The position numbers and the translations under genes were made by a program. A stretch of 64,000 nucleotides of DNA from positions 57,807,166-57,871,165 of the forward strand of contig NC_086376.1 in assembly GCF_036588685.1 (NCBI RefSeq), in the 5' to 3' direction. The stretch is from Mytilus trossulus (lineage: Eukaryota; Mollusca; Bivalvia; Mytilida; Mytilidae). This document shows positions 38,059 through 50,515 of this stretch, piece after piece (position 1 is the stretch's first letter; each line of letters begins with the position of its first letter). The notes under the pieces were generated by a model, which saw nothing but the letters and a program-made list of their open reading frames with translations, was not told the origin of the DNA and made no database searches.

Positions 38059-39820
38059 TTTATACGACCGCAGAGGTTGAACCCTGAACGGTTGGGGCAA
38101 GTATGGACACAACATTCAAGCTGGATTCAGCTCTTAATTTGGATTGTGATTAAATAGTTGACACAGCATAGGTTTCTGACACAGAATGAATGTGTTCTAA
38201 TGAACTTAAAATTTTTGTTTTCTCTTAGAGCAATTCACTATGCTGTTGAATATTAATCCTCTCAAAAAAATGTTTGAAGAAATTTTCTTTTTATTTATGA
38301 AATTTCAAATGAGAAAAATTGAACCCAATTTTTTAAACACATCCCCCTTTCCCTTATTCCAAAACTAATCTCAATTAAAATATTCTAATGGAGTTTGCAA
38401 CAATAACTACTCATTTAAATACATCATAAAATATTAAGCTGTAAAAAAACTGCTTGTTATCACTGAATGGTAAAGATTATTTAAATTTATCAGTTGGTAG
38501 TAAAACGTGAATATACATTGTATATTGTATATAACAAAGATTTAAGTTGATTCTGGACAAAGAAAGATAACTCCAATTAAAAAAAAAATCTTTGCTATTG
38601 CACAATAAGATATTTCTTGATTACTATTCTGGACAAAGAAAGATAACTCTAATTAAAAAATACTGTGCAATTGAAAAGACTTGCTATTGCACAATACTTA
38701 ATATAATAATTTTAGATCCTGATTTGGACCAACTTGAAAACTGGGCCCATAATCAAAAATCTAAGTACATGTTTAGATTCAGCATATCAAAGAGGCCCAA
38801 GAATTCAATTTTTGTTAAAATCAAACTTAGTTTAATTTTGGACCCTTTGGACTTTAATGTAGACCAATTTGAAAACAGGACCAAAAATGAAGAATCTACA
38901 TACACAGTTAGATTTGGCATATCAAAGAACCCCAAGATTCAATTTTTGATGAAATCAAACAAAGTATAATTTTGGACCCCAATTTGGACCAACTTGAAAA
39001 CTGGGCCAATAATCAAGAATCTAAGTACATTTTTAGATTCATCATATCAAAGAACCCAACCGATTCATTTTTTGTCAAAATCAAACAAAGTTTAATTTTG
39101 GACCCTTTGGGCCCCTTTTTCCCTAAACTGTTGGGATCAAACTCCCAAAATCAATACCAACCTTCCTTTCATGGTCATAAACCTTGTGTTTAAATTTCAT
39201 AGATTTCTATTTACTTATACTAACGTTATGGTGCGAAAACCAAGAAAAATGCTTATTTGGGCCCCTTTTTGGCCCCTTATTCCTAAACTGTTGGGTTCTA
39301 ATCTCCCAAAATCAATACCAACCTTCCTTTTGTGGTCATAAACATTGTGGTTAAATTTCATTGATTTCTATTTACTTAAACTAAAGTTATTGTGTGAAAA
39401 CCAAGAAAAATGCTTATTTGGGTCCTTTATTGGCCCTTATTCCTAAACTGTTGAAACCAAAACTCCCAAAATCAATCCCAATCTTTCTTTTGTGGTCATA
39501 AACCTTGTGTCAAAATTTCATAGATTTCTATTAACTTAAACTAAACTTATGGTGCGAAAACCAAGAAAATGCTTATTTGGGCCCTTTTTGGCCCCCAATT
39601 CCTAAAATGTTGGGACCAAAACTCCCAAAATCAATACCAACCTTCCTTTTATGGTCATAAACCTTGTGTTAAAATTTCATAGATTTCTATTCACTTTTAC
39701 TAAAGTTAGAGTGCGAAAACTAAAAGTATTTGGACGACGACTACGACGACAACGCAGACAACGACGCCAACGTGATAGCAATATACGACAATTTTTTTCA
39801 AAATTTGCGGTCGTATAAAA
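38059..39820 (+). mobile_element. Non-autonomous element with TTTATACGACCGCA inverted ends
   Basis: The 5' end TTTATACGACCGCA (38059) is answered by TGCGGTCGTATAAA ending at 39819. The interior has two kinds of tandem block. At 38700-39110 there are about three repeats containing GGACCAACTTGAAAACTGGG. At 39110-39720 there are about four repeats of ~160 bp containing CTCCCAAAATCAATACCAAC and GTGCGAAAACCAAG. A GACGACGAC-rich subterminal stretch sits at 39733-39770. No coding capacity is visible; the short ORFs at 38592-39193 are repeat readings. I recall this composite from mussel sequence. Confidence 0.7.
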
Positions 39821-39897
39821 ACTAAATACCAAATACTATTAACCTTAATATTATTAATGGGTTCCTTCAAACTTACCTTTTATAGCTGACTTTGCAG

Positions 39898-40018
39898 TAT
39901 GGGCTTTGCTCATTGTTGAAGGCTGTACGATGACCAAATAGTTGTTAATGTCTGTGTCATTTTGGTCTTTTGTGGATAGTTGTCTCATTGGCAATCATAC
40001 CACATTTTCTTTTTTATA
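39898..40018 (+). repeat. Dispersed repeat (TTGTCTCATTGG family)
   Basis: GGCTTTGCTCATTGTTGAAG through TTGTCTCATTGGCAATCATA and CCACATTTTC. It lies about 80 bp after the 38059-39820 element. Confidence 0.75.
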
Positions 40019-40677
40019 AATATAAACTTTTATTTCTAAACTATGCAAAGTTTCAAAGTTAATAGACCATCACTGAGGGGGACAGAGCTAAATAATCTCC
40101 ATGCAATGCGATTTTCTAATACATATCGATGTCAACTATCATTGACTTTCCACTAATGGTTACCCTAAATTGTTCTGAACACAAACTAATGTATGAAAAT
40201 TAAGCAAAAAAATCAAACTTAATACACAATGATGAAGTCGATGATTGTGGGGCCAAAAATCTCAATGGAGATAGATTCACCAATGTTGAAAACAATTGCA
40301 CACATATCTGACATTGACCTACCACTAGTGGTTCCCCATAAACTGACGGAGCAATGACAAATTAATAAATTGTTGAATGACACTGCAGCCCACCAGTCTT
40401 CCTTCTTCCAATTTGTTGAAACCAGACAAAACATAATTTCATTTTTGAAAATACTGATAAAACAATTTCTATTTATAGCAAAAACTTAAATGATTATGCC
40501 CTGTATATCATTAATCTGATAAAAATATGATGCCGTTTTAAAGTGAAAAATCAATCAATAATAGATCACATTAAGACCGGTGATATTTTTACACTCCCAA
40601 TATGTATCTGATCAGTCTCTTCTTCTACCACTAAATTATGTAAGGCAAATGGAAAGCCAGAAAATATAAACTTCATT

Positions 40678-40790
40678 GGCTTTGCTCATTGTTGAAGGCC
40701 ATACAGTGACCTATAGTTGTTAATGTCTGTGTCATTTTGGTCTCTTCAGGACAGTTGTCTCATTGGCAATCATACCACATCTTCTTTTTT
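40678..40790 (+). repeat. Dispersed repeat (TTGTCTCATTGG family)
   Basis: GGCTTTGCTCATTGTTGAAG, GTGTCATTTTGGTCTC, TTGTCTCATTGGCAATCATA. It is very close to the copy at 39898. Confidence 0.75.
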
Positions 40791-41398
40791 ATATTAATTA
40801 TCTTGAGATTTTCAATGGATCTGTAATAAAAAGTACATTTACACAAATCACAAAATCAAGATAATCATACTCTAACAAAAAAAGAGGGGGTACAATAAGG
40901 GGGGTCCTTATCCTGAAATCCAGGGCTTAAAAACACGAATCCTAAGGTCCCAAATTTAAATGAAGTTATATTCTGGATTCCGAAATTTGAAAAAAATATT
41001 TCCCAGATCCTGAAGAGGTTCATCCCAAAATCCCAAGCTTAAAAAATACCTGATCCCGGAGTCCCGATAAAAGTCCTATCCCCCCTCCATAAATAATTTA
41101 ATTCAAACATATAATTGCAAGTTGAATTATCTTTATTCAACATAATTATTTATCATATAAAATTCATGTAGTTTTTATGTAAACATTTGTGAATTCCTTT
41201 CACAAAACATGTCTGACATCTGTAGAACAAAATATTGTATGGCAGATCATTATTTAAGCACTTTTTAAAAACATTTTTCATGATTATATGTTAAGTATAA
41301 ATCTCCACATTGTGAATTCAAAGATCACAAGACTGTATTTTGCATGAACTAATTAAATCCTGATCGCTGTTTCACCTAGATGATGGAAAATTAGAATT

Positions 41399-44300
41399 TT
41401 AAAACATGTCATCATGTAGTTCAGAATGAGGCTGTAGTCCACGCTCCAACATTGCTTTCTTTTTCCGTTCTTCCTCTTCTTGTTTAACTAATTGTTCCTC
41501 CCTCTGCATTTCTAAAATTTCATCAATTGAAACTTCTTCTAATGGTAGAGTATTTTCATTTGCTAAATCCTAAAATAATAGAAACACAAACATTTCATTA
41601 AGACTGTTAAACCACATCATATTTATTTTAAAACTTATTGTTATATAAACAAAACAAAACAAGTTAATATAAGATTAGATATGTTAGAACTTTGCCTTTT
41701 CACCGAGTATTACCACCCTTATCCTTCCATAAAATTTAGAAAAAATGCATAATTCTCAATTCAGAAAAGAATAATTTAGGAGACAGGTATAATTGTACCC
41801 ACTGATTCGAAGTACTTACAATTTCTCCAAGCAGGACAACATTTTCTCCTCTGACTACAAATATACCTCTTGGTATGTCCCCATACTTCTTACCAACATG
41901 TATCCTCTCTATTGTTCTGTGTAAAACAAGATTAGCTGAAAGTATAGACAATATTAGACTGAAAATAATTAATATTTAGATTATTCTTTTAATGATAGCC
42001 TTTCTACAGGAATATAATTTACTGAATGATGACTTAAGCTTAATCAAAGTATATAGTTCATTTATAACATTCTGTAAATAGCATTGGGGATTCAATAAAG
42101 GGTATTCAAGAAGTATATTTAAGGGTGATAAAGATTTTATTCAAAACATCTATCACAGTTTAAGGGCCCTTTTTTTTAACAGTAAGAAAATTTTCAAAAA
42201 TTGTCTTCTATGACTTCATGGTAATTTATATATGCCACCTTCAAAAATTCAAACATAATAAATGTCCCAGTATTCTGTGTTCATAAATAAAACATCCTGG
42301 TCTCCATGGTCTCCAAACAAACACTCAAAGTTTATCACATTTTAAAACTTACATAATGAGTATATATTCACACAATACATGGAACTCTAAAAGTCTCAAA
42401 AAGTTGACATCAAAAGACAATAAGCCAGATGGAACAGGAAATAAATACAAACCAAATTGGTCAATGCTCCTGAGAAATCCAATTAGTGTTCTGCCGTCTC
42501 TTAGTACAACTAGTAACTTCTCTGCAATATTAAAAGAATAACATTTGTAGTTTCTGTTAAAATAAGCATGATTTAAAGAGAGATAATTCTGGTCCAGAAG
42601 ACACACCTACATCATTGTACATAACCTATTAACATGCAGTTAAATGTATAATGCCACATTATATCAAACTTCAGGAATTTGGGAAAATAGAAGATACATT
42701 GTAGTCTAAATTAACCAAATGCAAAATCCTTTACTTTAAAAAATAAAAAAATTGAACAGTTTAGCATGCACATTACCTTTTTCTGGTTGGGCAACAACTA
42801 GTCCAAATAATTATGACGTCTGGCAAGGCTATGTCCTAGGAAGGCGTCCCAGAAAAAAATTAAAATAGCCTTGCCAGACGTCATAATTATTTGGACTAGG
42901 CAACAACCTGTTCTGTCCTGTATGATGTGTTGATAGACTCTAGCATGTTGTATATAATTTCATGCAAATTTGTCAAAAAGAATTTATTATATTATAAGGA
43001 GATCGAACATTTTGAACTTATTATGTCTGTGTATTATATACATACAAATTTTCTTAATCATTGTTAATAAAATGATTCTTAAGTTTATTTAATATATACA
43101 GGGGTTAAAAAATCCACTAGCCCGACGTACGGGACTACAGCAATTAGGCCTCGGGTAACCAAAACTTGTAACCCAATATGCCCGACGGACTAGTAAAAAA
43201 AATTCTTGGCGTTTCCAAAATAGAAAGTTGAAAATCCCCTCATCACTATTCTATCTTAGCTAATCAGATTCGACTACGTCATCCGGGATTCCCAGAATTT
43301 GAACTGATTTTTTAAAATAGAACAAATAACTCGTGGTGGATCCTGTACTTTCAATATCGATTTGTCAGTACAGGGGGTATTGTACATTGCCAATGCAACC
43401 AGAGAAATATAATGTAACCCGATTGTACCAGTAACCTCCTTCTGAAAAATTTATTTCAATATAAATGTGAATTCCTTTTGGCAGCAGAAACCTGACTTTT
43501 GTCAGATATAAATGTGTAACATGTGCACATGTTATGGATGCCATTTTGTCTTTGTTTACATACTGTGAAGCCTCCAGAACCAAGACCTAAACATTAACAG
43601 TCTTCAGAAAACTTAAACTTGATGCAATAATATTTCTTCAATCATGTTTATCTTCATTTATATTCAAATTAGTTTGATTTTTGAAGAAATAAAATTTATA
43701 ACAAATACAATTTCAGTTTAGAGACTGTGCTCAGTTTGTTATCTATTTATAGCCCACAATTAGCTTAGCTAAAAAATAAATGTAAATATGGATATTACTG
43801 CACTTCATTTATAAAACAAAATGCTAGGTGATATTTTCTGATTATTACATGGCATTTTTCATATCGCATGTATTATCAGCCCTAGGTTCAATATCAGCCC
43901 AAGAGCCGCATGGCTCGAGGGCTGATATTGACCGAGGGCTGATAATACATGCGATATGAAAAATTGGCATGTTATGATCTTTTTATCATATGCTTCAACG
44001 ATGGAGAAAAATCACAGATTTATATATTGATCCTTTTACGTGGTTCCCAAATAGATGTTCAAAGAGTGAAAAGATCACGGATGTCAGACCCCAAACTTAG
44101 TACATTCGATATGAAATCTTTCTATCATATGCATCAACATAGAAGAAAAACATTTAAATTTTGACGAAACGACAAAAAAATAATTCAAAATATTCATAAT
44201 GAACACTGTTTGGAAAAGTCAAATTTTTTGTATAGTAACTTTCTAAATTATGTTTGAAACTTTTAAAAAATGCATTTATTTAATAATTTGATTTGTTTTT

Positions 44301-46222
44301 GTTTTGCTTTTGTTTGTTTAATTATTTTACAAAATATACTTTCCGGTATCCAAATAATTGTTTTGTACACTACTTTGTAATGTTTTTCAGTGAAAACGTA
44401 GCATTGAGGTGAATTTTCCGGAATTTGCAGAGTTTCACCGGAATGCCATGCGATAACGCTACGGAAAGGCATGTGATAACACTTGAAGCATGTGATAAAC
44501 TTTTCATATCAGCCCGCTAAGCACCAATTAAAAAAATATGTTATTTACGTTAATCAAATGCTATTATCATACAGTAAAAATCATATGTTATTTAGTCGAC
44601 TAAGTATATGATAATTATTCTTATCAGTCGCCCCACTGTCTATATCACTCTGTTCAGCTCTAAATATTATTCCGTATCATGTCTTTGTGACGTCAAATAC
44701 GTTTACCGGGCCTGGACATATCAGCGACGTCATAATGTTTGAACCGACGTTAATAACTTTGACCCGAACTTATCAAGTCATCTGTTGTGTGCTGGTGAAA
44801 CAAAGAAAACACTTCCCAAACACGCAAATATAGCCCGATAAATCGATTATCAAATTATCTGCATATTGATATTGTTAAATATCAGCTGCTTGACATTATA
44901 CGTAGGCTTTTTGATCTCGTTCGCTACGTTCACTCGACAAAAAGCTTCATATTATGTCTCGCAGCTGATATTTTACGATATCAACATGCAGATAACCTGA
45001 TAATCAGTACATATAAATATTTGAGGTCATTTGATTTATTTTAATAAATAGAACTTTAAAACTGAAAACAAATATGAGCATGATGAGCATTACATATAAC
45101 CAGCTGATAATTCTTTTACACAAACGTGATGATGTATCTAATAGAAATCACTCCAATCCTCTTTTATATAACCATGTATATCAGTGGTCAAGACTTGTGT
45201 CATCTCAGGATTTGGACAAATCTTTATTACAGAATATTCAATTATCGATTAATTGAATATCTATATGCTAATGGGATATTTTTTGGGTATCCAATCTGCT
45301 TAAATCTTCTATACAACGGATAAAAATTGTTAAGTTTATAGAATTCATTGTATATTGCAGCAAACTCTGAATTTGTAGGCATACTCGGGCTAGCAGGTCA
45401 ATCATTCAATTGTGTTGGGCTAGTAGTTCTTCCAACAGGGCTAGTAAAATCCTGCAACCAATTAGCCCTGGGCTAGTGAGCTATAACAAAATTTCTTAAC
45501 CCCTGTATATATTTTAATTTTGGATGTAACACGTCTTCTGATTGGCTGACATTATTTTGTTATGAGCCCATAGACATAATTTAGTCATGTGACAGTAACG
45601 TCAACGTTTTTTTCATGGTTTTCTACGGTTTAAAATGGAATTTGAATTAAATTATAAGAAATGACTGTAAATTTTTTTCTGTCTATTCAAAATAAAATAA
45701 AAAATTTGGTGCACACTGTTAAAAAACCTGCTACGCGTGTTATTCAGTGTGCACCAAATTTTTTATGTTATTTCTTCATAGACAGAAAAAATATTACAGT
45801 CATTCCTGAAATAAGTAAATAATATTTACTTCTTCAAGTAAAAACAATACTTGTAAAAGTAGAACCCATGACTTTCACAATCAATGTTTAAAAGTCAACA
45901 ATATGTGCTTATATCAAAATTCCAAGAGTTATTCGGTCATTACAAGTGTTATTCGGTTTTAGGTCATTCGAGGTACCGGCCTTCCAAGATGTCATAATTA
46001 TTTGGACTATCATCCGGCCTTTCAAGATGTCATAATTATTTGGACTATCATTTTATATGAGGATATGTTCTCCCCAACATGTTTACGTTTTTCCTTAGTT
46101 CGACATGTCGTATTTGTCTTTTAAAGGTTAATTTAAAACTTATTTGTCTATATTATGGATGACGACACAAACATACTATCTATTTCTTCAATTAAACTTG
46201 CGGTGCCAGGTAGGTAACTCAT
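41399..46222 (-). CDS. LSM1: LSM1, U6 snRNA-associated Sm-like protein (4 exons)
   Basis: Exons in transcript order are 46177-46222, 42453-42521, 41820-41935 and 41399-41569, giving 402 nt and 133 residues, the same length as human LSM1. LSM1 is the defining subunit of the cytoplasmic Lsm1-7 ring that binds oligoadenylated mRNA 3' ends and promotes decapping in P-bodies. Recognisable segments are [15 protein letters not shown] in exon 1, [20 protein letters not shown] (Sm1), then [15 protein letters not shown] and [15 protein letters not shown] (Sm2). The C-terminal tail [16 protein letters not shown] is followed by Lys/Glu-rich sequence ending HDDMF. Donors are GTATGT, GTTTGT (unusual) and GTAAGT; acceptors are GCAG, TCAG and TTAG. 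Intron phases are 1, 1 and 0. Intron 1 (3.65 kb) is packed with transposons. Confidence 0.95.
42799..42898. mobile_element. 100-bp foldback MITE with 9-bp target duplication
   Basis: Perfect 34-bp inverted arms beginning TAGTCCAAATAATTATGACG enclose a ~32-bp spacer. The 9-bp repeat GGCAACAAC lies at 42790-42798 and 42899-42907. The 9-bp duplication suits Mutator-like elements. It sits in LSM1 intron 1. Arm-like sequence recurs at 45988-46009 and 46026-46047. Confidence 0.9.
43854..43964. repeat. Nested palindrome inside the 43091 element
   Basis: Outer arms ATTTTTCATATCGCATGTAT and complement, then inner arms with ATATCAGCCC. GAGCCGCATGGCTC forms the tip. A remnant of the same motif (TTTTCATATCAGCCC) lies at 44501-44515. 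Confidence 0.85.
44845..45005. repeat. Imperfect hairpin inside the 43091 element
   Basis: GATTATCA.ATTATCTGCAT and ATATCAGCTGC are answered by GCAGCTGATAT and ATGCAGATAACCTGATAATC, around a ~70-bp loop. Confidence 0.75.
45660..45804. repeat. Imperfect hairpin with ~55-bp arms
   Basis: AATGACTGTAA and TTTTTCTGTCTAT through AATTTGGTGCACACTG are mirrored by CAGTGTGCACCAAATT and ATAGACAGAAAAA, ending CAGTCATT. The arms differ at several sites. It is a further hairpin in LSM1 intron 1, just outside the 43091 element. Confidence 0.85.
45977..46050. repeat. Tandem copies of a single arm of the 42799 MITE
   Basis: CCGGCCTTCCAAGATGTC and CCGGCCTTTCAAGATGTC each lead into ATAATTATTTGGACTATCAT. Both copies lack the opposite arm. 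Confidence 0.75.
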
Positions 46223-47060
46223 TTTTCACATTTTTTGCAAAATTACAATTTTAAAGATCGGTGTTGTTTAATTGCTTCGATGTAATTGTAAAAATATCAT
46301 GATTTCAAACGCACGAGTAACAAAGATGACAATCAAGTCTAATACCACAAAGTTAAATATGCAGTATTAGGTAAAAACGAACCATAAAAAAAAATCTTAT
46401 TTTTATTGTTGTATAAAAAAATATTTTCACGTTTGATAACACTATGATTTCTTGCATTTTAGGTTATGAATGCATAGCCACAAATATACATATTTTGAGT
46501 GGTATATGATTTTAAATGGTATGTTTTAAAGATGTAAATTGTATTATCTGTTTCTGTCCTAGCCTTTACTATTAGCATTTTTAATAGTATTAAACAATGT
46601 TGTTTTCTTATATGTCTCTAATTTATGTCTAATCTTACGTACTTGTATGTTATGTCATGTTAGCTTTTTATAGGGCCCTTCAATTGGAAACTCAATATTC
46701 TTATTCTTATTCTATTTCATTTTCAGCTATTAAAAAGAAATTATGATATGTCGAAACTGAAAGAGAATCCTTGAATAAATGGGTACCTCATTTAATATAC
46801 CAAGCCTTTTTGTGCTAATGCGGCGTAAAGCAACCAACAATCAATAATATACCAATTATAGGCTTTTATTCGGGGTGGCATTTTGTTATTGACATATTCA
46901 TAATTAACTTGCTTTTTGAGTTATTTATTCTTTTCGCTTTACGATGGTTGATGGTACGAGGAAATGTTATGGTAAGGCTTATATGATAATTATTATTTAT
47001 ATAATTTATGAATACTGAACTTGAACATTCATTGGTCAAATAAGTTTTTTGTGTACTTAC
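46223..47060. other. Upstream flank of LSM1
   Basis: Presumed LSM1 promoter and 5' UTR region, transcribed leftward. I see no convincing TATA box or other element and no other gene. Confidence 0.4.
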
Positions 47061-47332
47061 TACTGTAGCACAGGCACTTGTCTCCAAAAAAAATTCCTAT
47101 ATACCTTAATATAACACAAGGTACTTAACTAAATTTTTTGAATAATGAAACCCAGCCCCGAATTCCCGTTATTTTTTTTATTTCTCGGTTGTCAAACCTA
47201 CTTAAACTTAATATGCCGTAAATCTAAAATTGATTTATCTACACAATGGTATATGACACGACTATCATTGTTGTCGGGATCATTAAGGTATATAGGATTT
47301 ATTTTTTTGAGACAAGTGCCTGTGTACTGTAG
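47061..47332. mobile_element. 256-bp CACAGGCACTTGTCT MITE with 8-bp target duplication
   Basis: The element is 47069-47324. Inverted ends CACAGGCACTTGTCTC (left) and GAGACAAGTGCCTGTG (right) continue inwards as TATATACCTTAATATAAC and CATTAAGGTATATAGG. TACTGTAG is duplicated at 47061-47068 and 47325-47332. An 8-bp duplication suits the hAT class. No transposase is present. Confidence 0.9.
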
Positions 47333-47493
47333 TCGGTATAAAAAAATATGTGGCGTGATTGCAAATGAGAAAAAAAATAACACAACAAATAAGAACAATT
47401 AATAGGCCATTGTGCGGCCTTAAACAATGAATAAAACCAACACCGAATATACAGCGATGAAAGGCCCAAAAATAACTAATGTAGAACAATCCA

Positions 47494-48420
47494 GACAAAA
47501 ATCATGTTTATCTAACATAACTCAAACAGTCCTTCTCGAAAACGCAATATCTGAAAAAATTCCAGTAACATCAGGCGTTCATATGGGCACTGTACTAGGA
47601 CCAATACTCTTTCTTATCTACATTTATTTAGTGACTTACCGGACTACCCTAAACACAGCCAAAATAAGACTCTTTGCAGACGACAGCATTATCTACCGGC
47701 CTATTACCTGCCAAAATGATTGTCTTAAGCTTCAAGAAGACATAGAAGCAGCTATAAAATGGTAACAAGACTGGCTCATGTCATTTCACCCTGACAAATG
47801 TAACATCTTTAAGAGTATCAACAAAGAAAAAACAAATACACTTTTATTACAACATGTACGGTCATATCCTATAACAATCAGCTAAATATCTAGGCATTAC
47901 AATCTCTTCAGATCTCAAATGGAACAAACACGTACAACAATCAGCAGCAAAAGCAAATTAATCTTTATCATATGTCGGACGCAATCTAAAAATTAGTTCA
48001 AAATTAGTGAACATGGTGAAGGAAAGAGCATATCAAACACAAGGACTTCTATATACGTCCCTGTCAAACAATAGTAAGACAAAAACTTGAATACTGCTGT
48101 ACAGTTTGGGACCCATACACATCAGAAAATATATACAGACTGGAACAAGTACAAAGAAGAGCTGCACGATATACTTGCAACAGATTTCACAACACCAGCA
48201 GTGTATCTGATATGCTTCAAAATCTGAACAGCTGGCAAACCCTACAATAACGAAGGCTTAAAACCATGCAGATTACAAATATTCCACAAAGTAATAAATA
48301 ACGAAATTGCACTACCATCTCAGGATATTCTCATAAAAAGTCAGTCCAAAACAAGATCTACTCGACAATTCACATTCAGACAGCTCTTTCTTCACTTAAA
48401 CTAAATGTACCTATTGTTTT
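47494..48420 (+). pseudogene. Decayed LINE reverse transcriptase fragment
   Basis: One open stretch contains VTSGVHMGTVLGPILFLIYI and RLFADDSIIYR, the FADD motif being the polymerase active site of non-LTR retrotransposons. After a stop at 47763 the similarity continues in several frames: DWLMSFHPDKCNIF, AKYLGITISSDLKWNKHV, GRNLKISSK, then a C-terminal part with MLQNLNSWQT-like sequence near 48210-48240. Frameshifts and stops make it non-functional. The order of motifs resembles Jockey/CR1-type elements. The 5' palm and endonuclease parts are absent. Its exact family would need a search. Confidence 0.8.
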
Positions 48421-49611
48421 TATCTTAATCTAATTCAAAAATGAATTAAAAAATGTGAAAATTAATAGTTCAATAAAAATTGTAAAGTTAAAAATTAAAG
48501 AAAAATTGAAATTAATTTTAAAAAGCAACCTCAATCAGGCATTTGCCAGAAATCCTTTTCGTCTCAAGTGCAGGATTTTATCCCTGTGTTTAAGATCGCC
48601 AGTCTGGTGGCCTTTGTCTGTTTTCTGCTCTTTCTTCTTCTTCTTTAGTTACAGAAAAACATCAACATTTTGAATATTAATTTCATTCGTTAGAACGCCC
48701 ATTTTAGTATTTACGCATACCAACACTGCTTTCTTTGACTTTAATAGACAGTTTTCAAACAAGCCATTTCGTAAAGTAGGACCAAAATGGCAGTGTGCTC
48801 TCTAATACAACTAGAGCTATACATCATAAGATCATATAGTAACTGCAGTCGGTTTAACACTGAGTAAATGGCCCTGTACCTCATTATTGAAAAAGAAACA
48901 AAAAAATCACTCTCCAAATTATCAGTCTCATTTCATTTACAGTAAACTTTACAACATCAAAAAATAATTAATCAAAGATCAATCATTTACGAAGTAAATA
49001 TTTATTTACTATGTTGCACTGATATATAATCATTTTCTTTTAGAAGTAAAAAATTGTTGAAACAGTTTAAAGATGGATACTAAGTACTATAAATCTATTG
49101 TAATGCGCAGTTTTCGAAAACTTAGGCTTATGTTAAAGCATTCACTTGTAATAGTAATATATATATACCAGATGATGTATTTATTTGCACTTTGATATAC
49201 CTCGTATATTTTCGACTTTTTGTAAGGTCATTCAAGAAGATAAGCTTTGGTGAATTATTTCCTCTCGAAATCAAATTATTTATTCATTGTAACTTAGATT
49301 GGCCTTTGTCATCTATTACGGGGCGCCGAATGGGACTCTTGTGGTTTTGTACTCAAAATTCAATTTTGTACGGACAAAAGTGACTTTTGTTCAACAAAAA
49401 TGAGTTCAGTTTAACAAAATTTGTATCATACTACAAATTTGAAATTTTGTCATACAAAATTATCTATCAGCGGACAAAAGTCACTTTTGTCATGACAAAA
49501 TTCATTTTTGTTACACAGACTTGACTTTTGTTACCTAATTTGAAAATTGAGCGACAAAAGTCAATTTTGTATTTAAATTAGTTTAGTTTGGTTTCTGTGA
49601 ACTAATTTGCA

Positions 49612-49912
49612 TACAAAATCGACTTTTGTTACACAAAATCGACTTTTGTTACACAAAATTGACTTTTGTTACACAAAATTGACTTTTGTTACACAAAATT
49701 GACTTTTGTTACACAAAATTGACTTTTGTTACACAAAATTGACTTTTGTTACACAAAATTGACTTTTGTTACACAAAAATTACTTTTTTTACACAAAAAT
49801 TACTTTTGTTACACAAAATTGACTTTTGTTACACAAAATTGACTTTTGTTACACAAAATTGACTTTTGTTACACAAAATTGACTTTTGTTACACAAAATT
49901 GACTTTTGTGAG
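49612..49912. repeat. 20-bp-period tandem repeat, ~15 copies
   Basis: Unit TTACACAAAATTGACTTTTG. Each unit is self-complementary apart from the short linker. A few copies carry AAAATTACTT. Confidence 0.9.
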
Positions 49913-49939
49913 ACAAAATTGACAAAATTGACGAAATTG

Positions 49940-50515
49940 ACTTTTGTCTCAACAAAATTGACAAAATTGAATTTTGTCTCAACAAAATTGACAAAATTGA
50001 ATTTTGTCTCAACAAAATTGACAAAATTGAATTTTGTCTCAACAAAATTGACAAAATTGAATTTTGTCTCAACAAAATTAACAAAATTGAATTTTGTCTC
50101 AACAAAATTAACAAAATTGAATTTTGTCTCAACAAAATTGATTTTTGTCTCACGAAAGTCAATTTTGTCTCACGAAGGTCAATTTTGTCTCACGAAAGTC
50201 AATTTTGTCTCATAAAAGTCAATTTTGTTGTTACAAAATTGAATTTTGTCATCACAAAAATGAATTTTGTCGTCACAAAATTGACTTTTGTCTCAACAAA
50301 ATTGACAAAATTGACTTTTGTCTCAACAAAATTGACAAAATTGACTTTTGTCTCAACAAAATTAACAAAATTGACTTTTGTCTCAACAAAATTTACAAAA
50401 TTGACTTTTGTCTCAACAAAATTAACAAAATTGACTTTTGTCTCAACAAAAATGACAAAATTGAATTTTGTCTCAACAAAAATGACAAAATTGAATTTTG
50501 TCTCACAAAAGTCAA
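49940..50515. repeat. 30-bp-period tandem repeats, two blocks
   Basis: TCTCAACAAAATTGACAAAA followed by TTGAATTTTG (first block, to ~50140) or TTGACTTTTG (second block, from ~50285). The blocks are separated by a TCTCACGAAAGTCAATTTTG zone at 50148-50215. Confidence 0.9.

Larger units (their letters stand above)
43091..45513. mobile_element. 2.4-kb element with 18-bp terminal inverted repeats
   Basis: AATATATACAGGGGTTAA (43091-43108) is exactly complementary to 45496-45513. Subterminal GGGCTAGT/ACTAGCCC motifs occur at both ends. The interior contains two large hairpins (43854-43964, 44845-45005) and no recognisable transposase. A target duplication is not clear. It is non-autonomous and lies in LSM1 intron 1. 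Confidence 0.65.

Noticed and set aside
38592..39193. ORFs in the 38059 element
   Set aside because: They repeat the same peptide phrases because they translate the internal tandem repeats.
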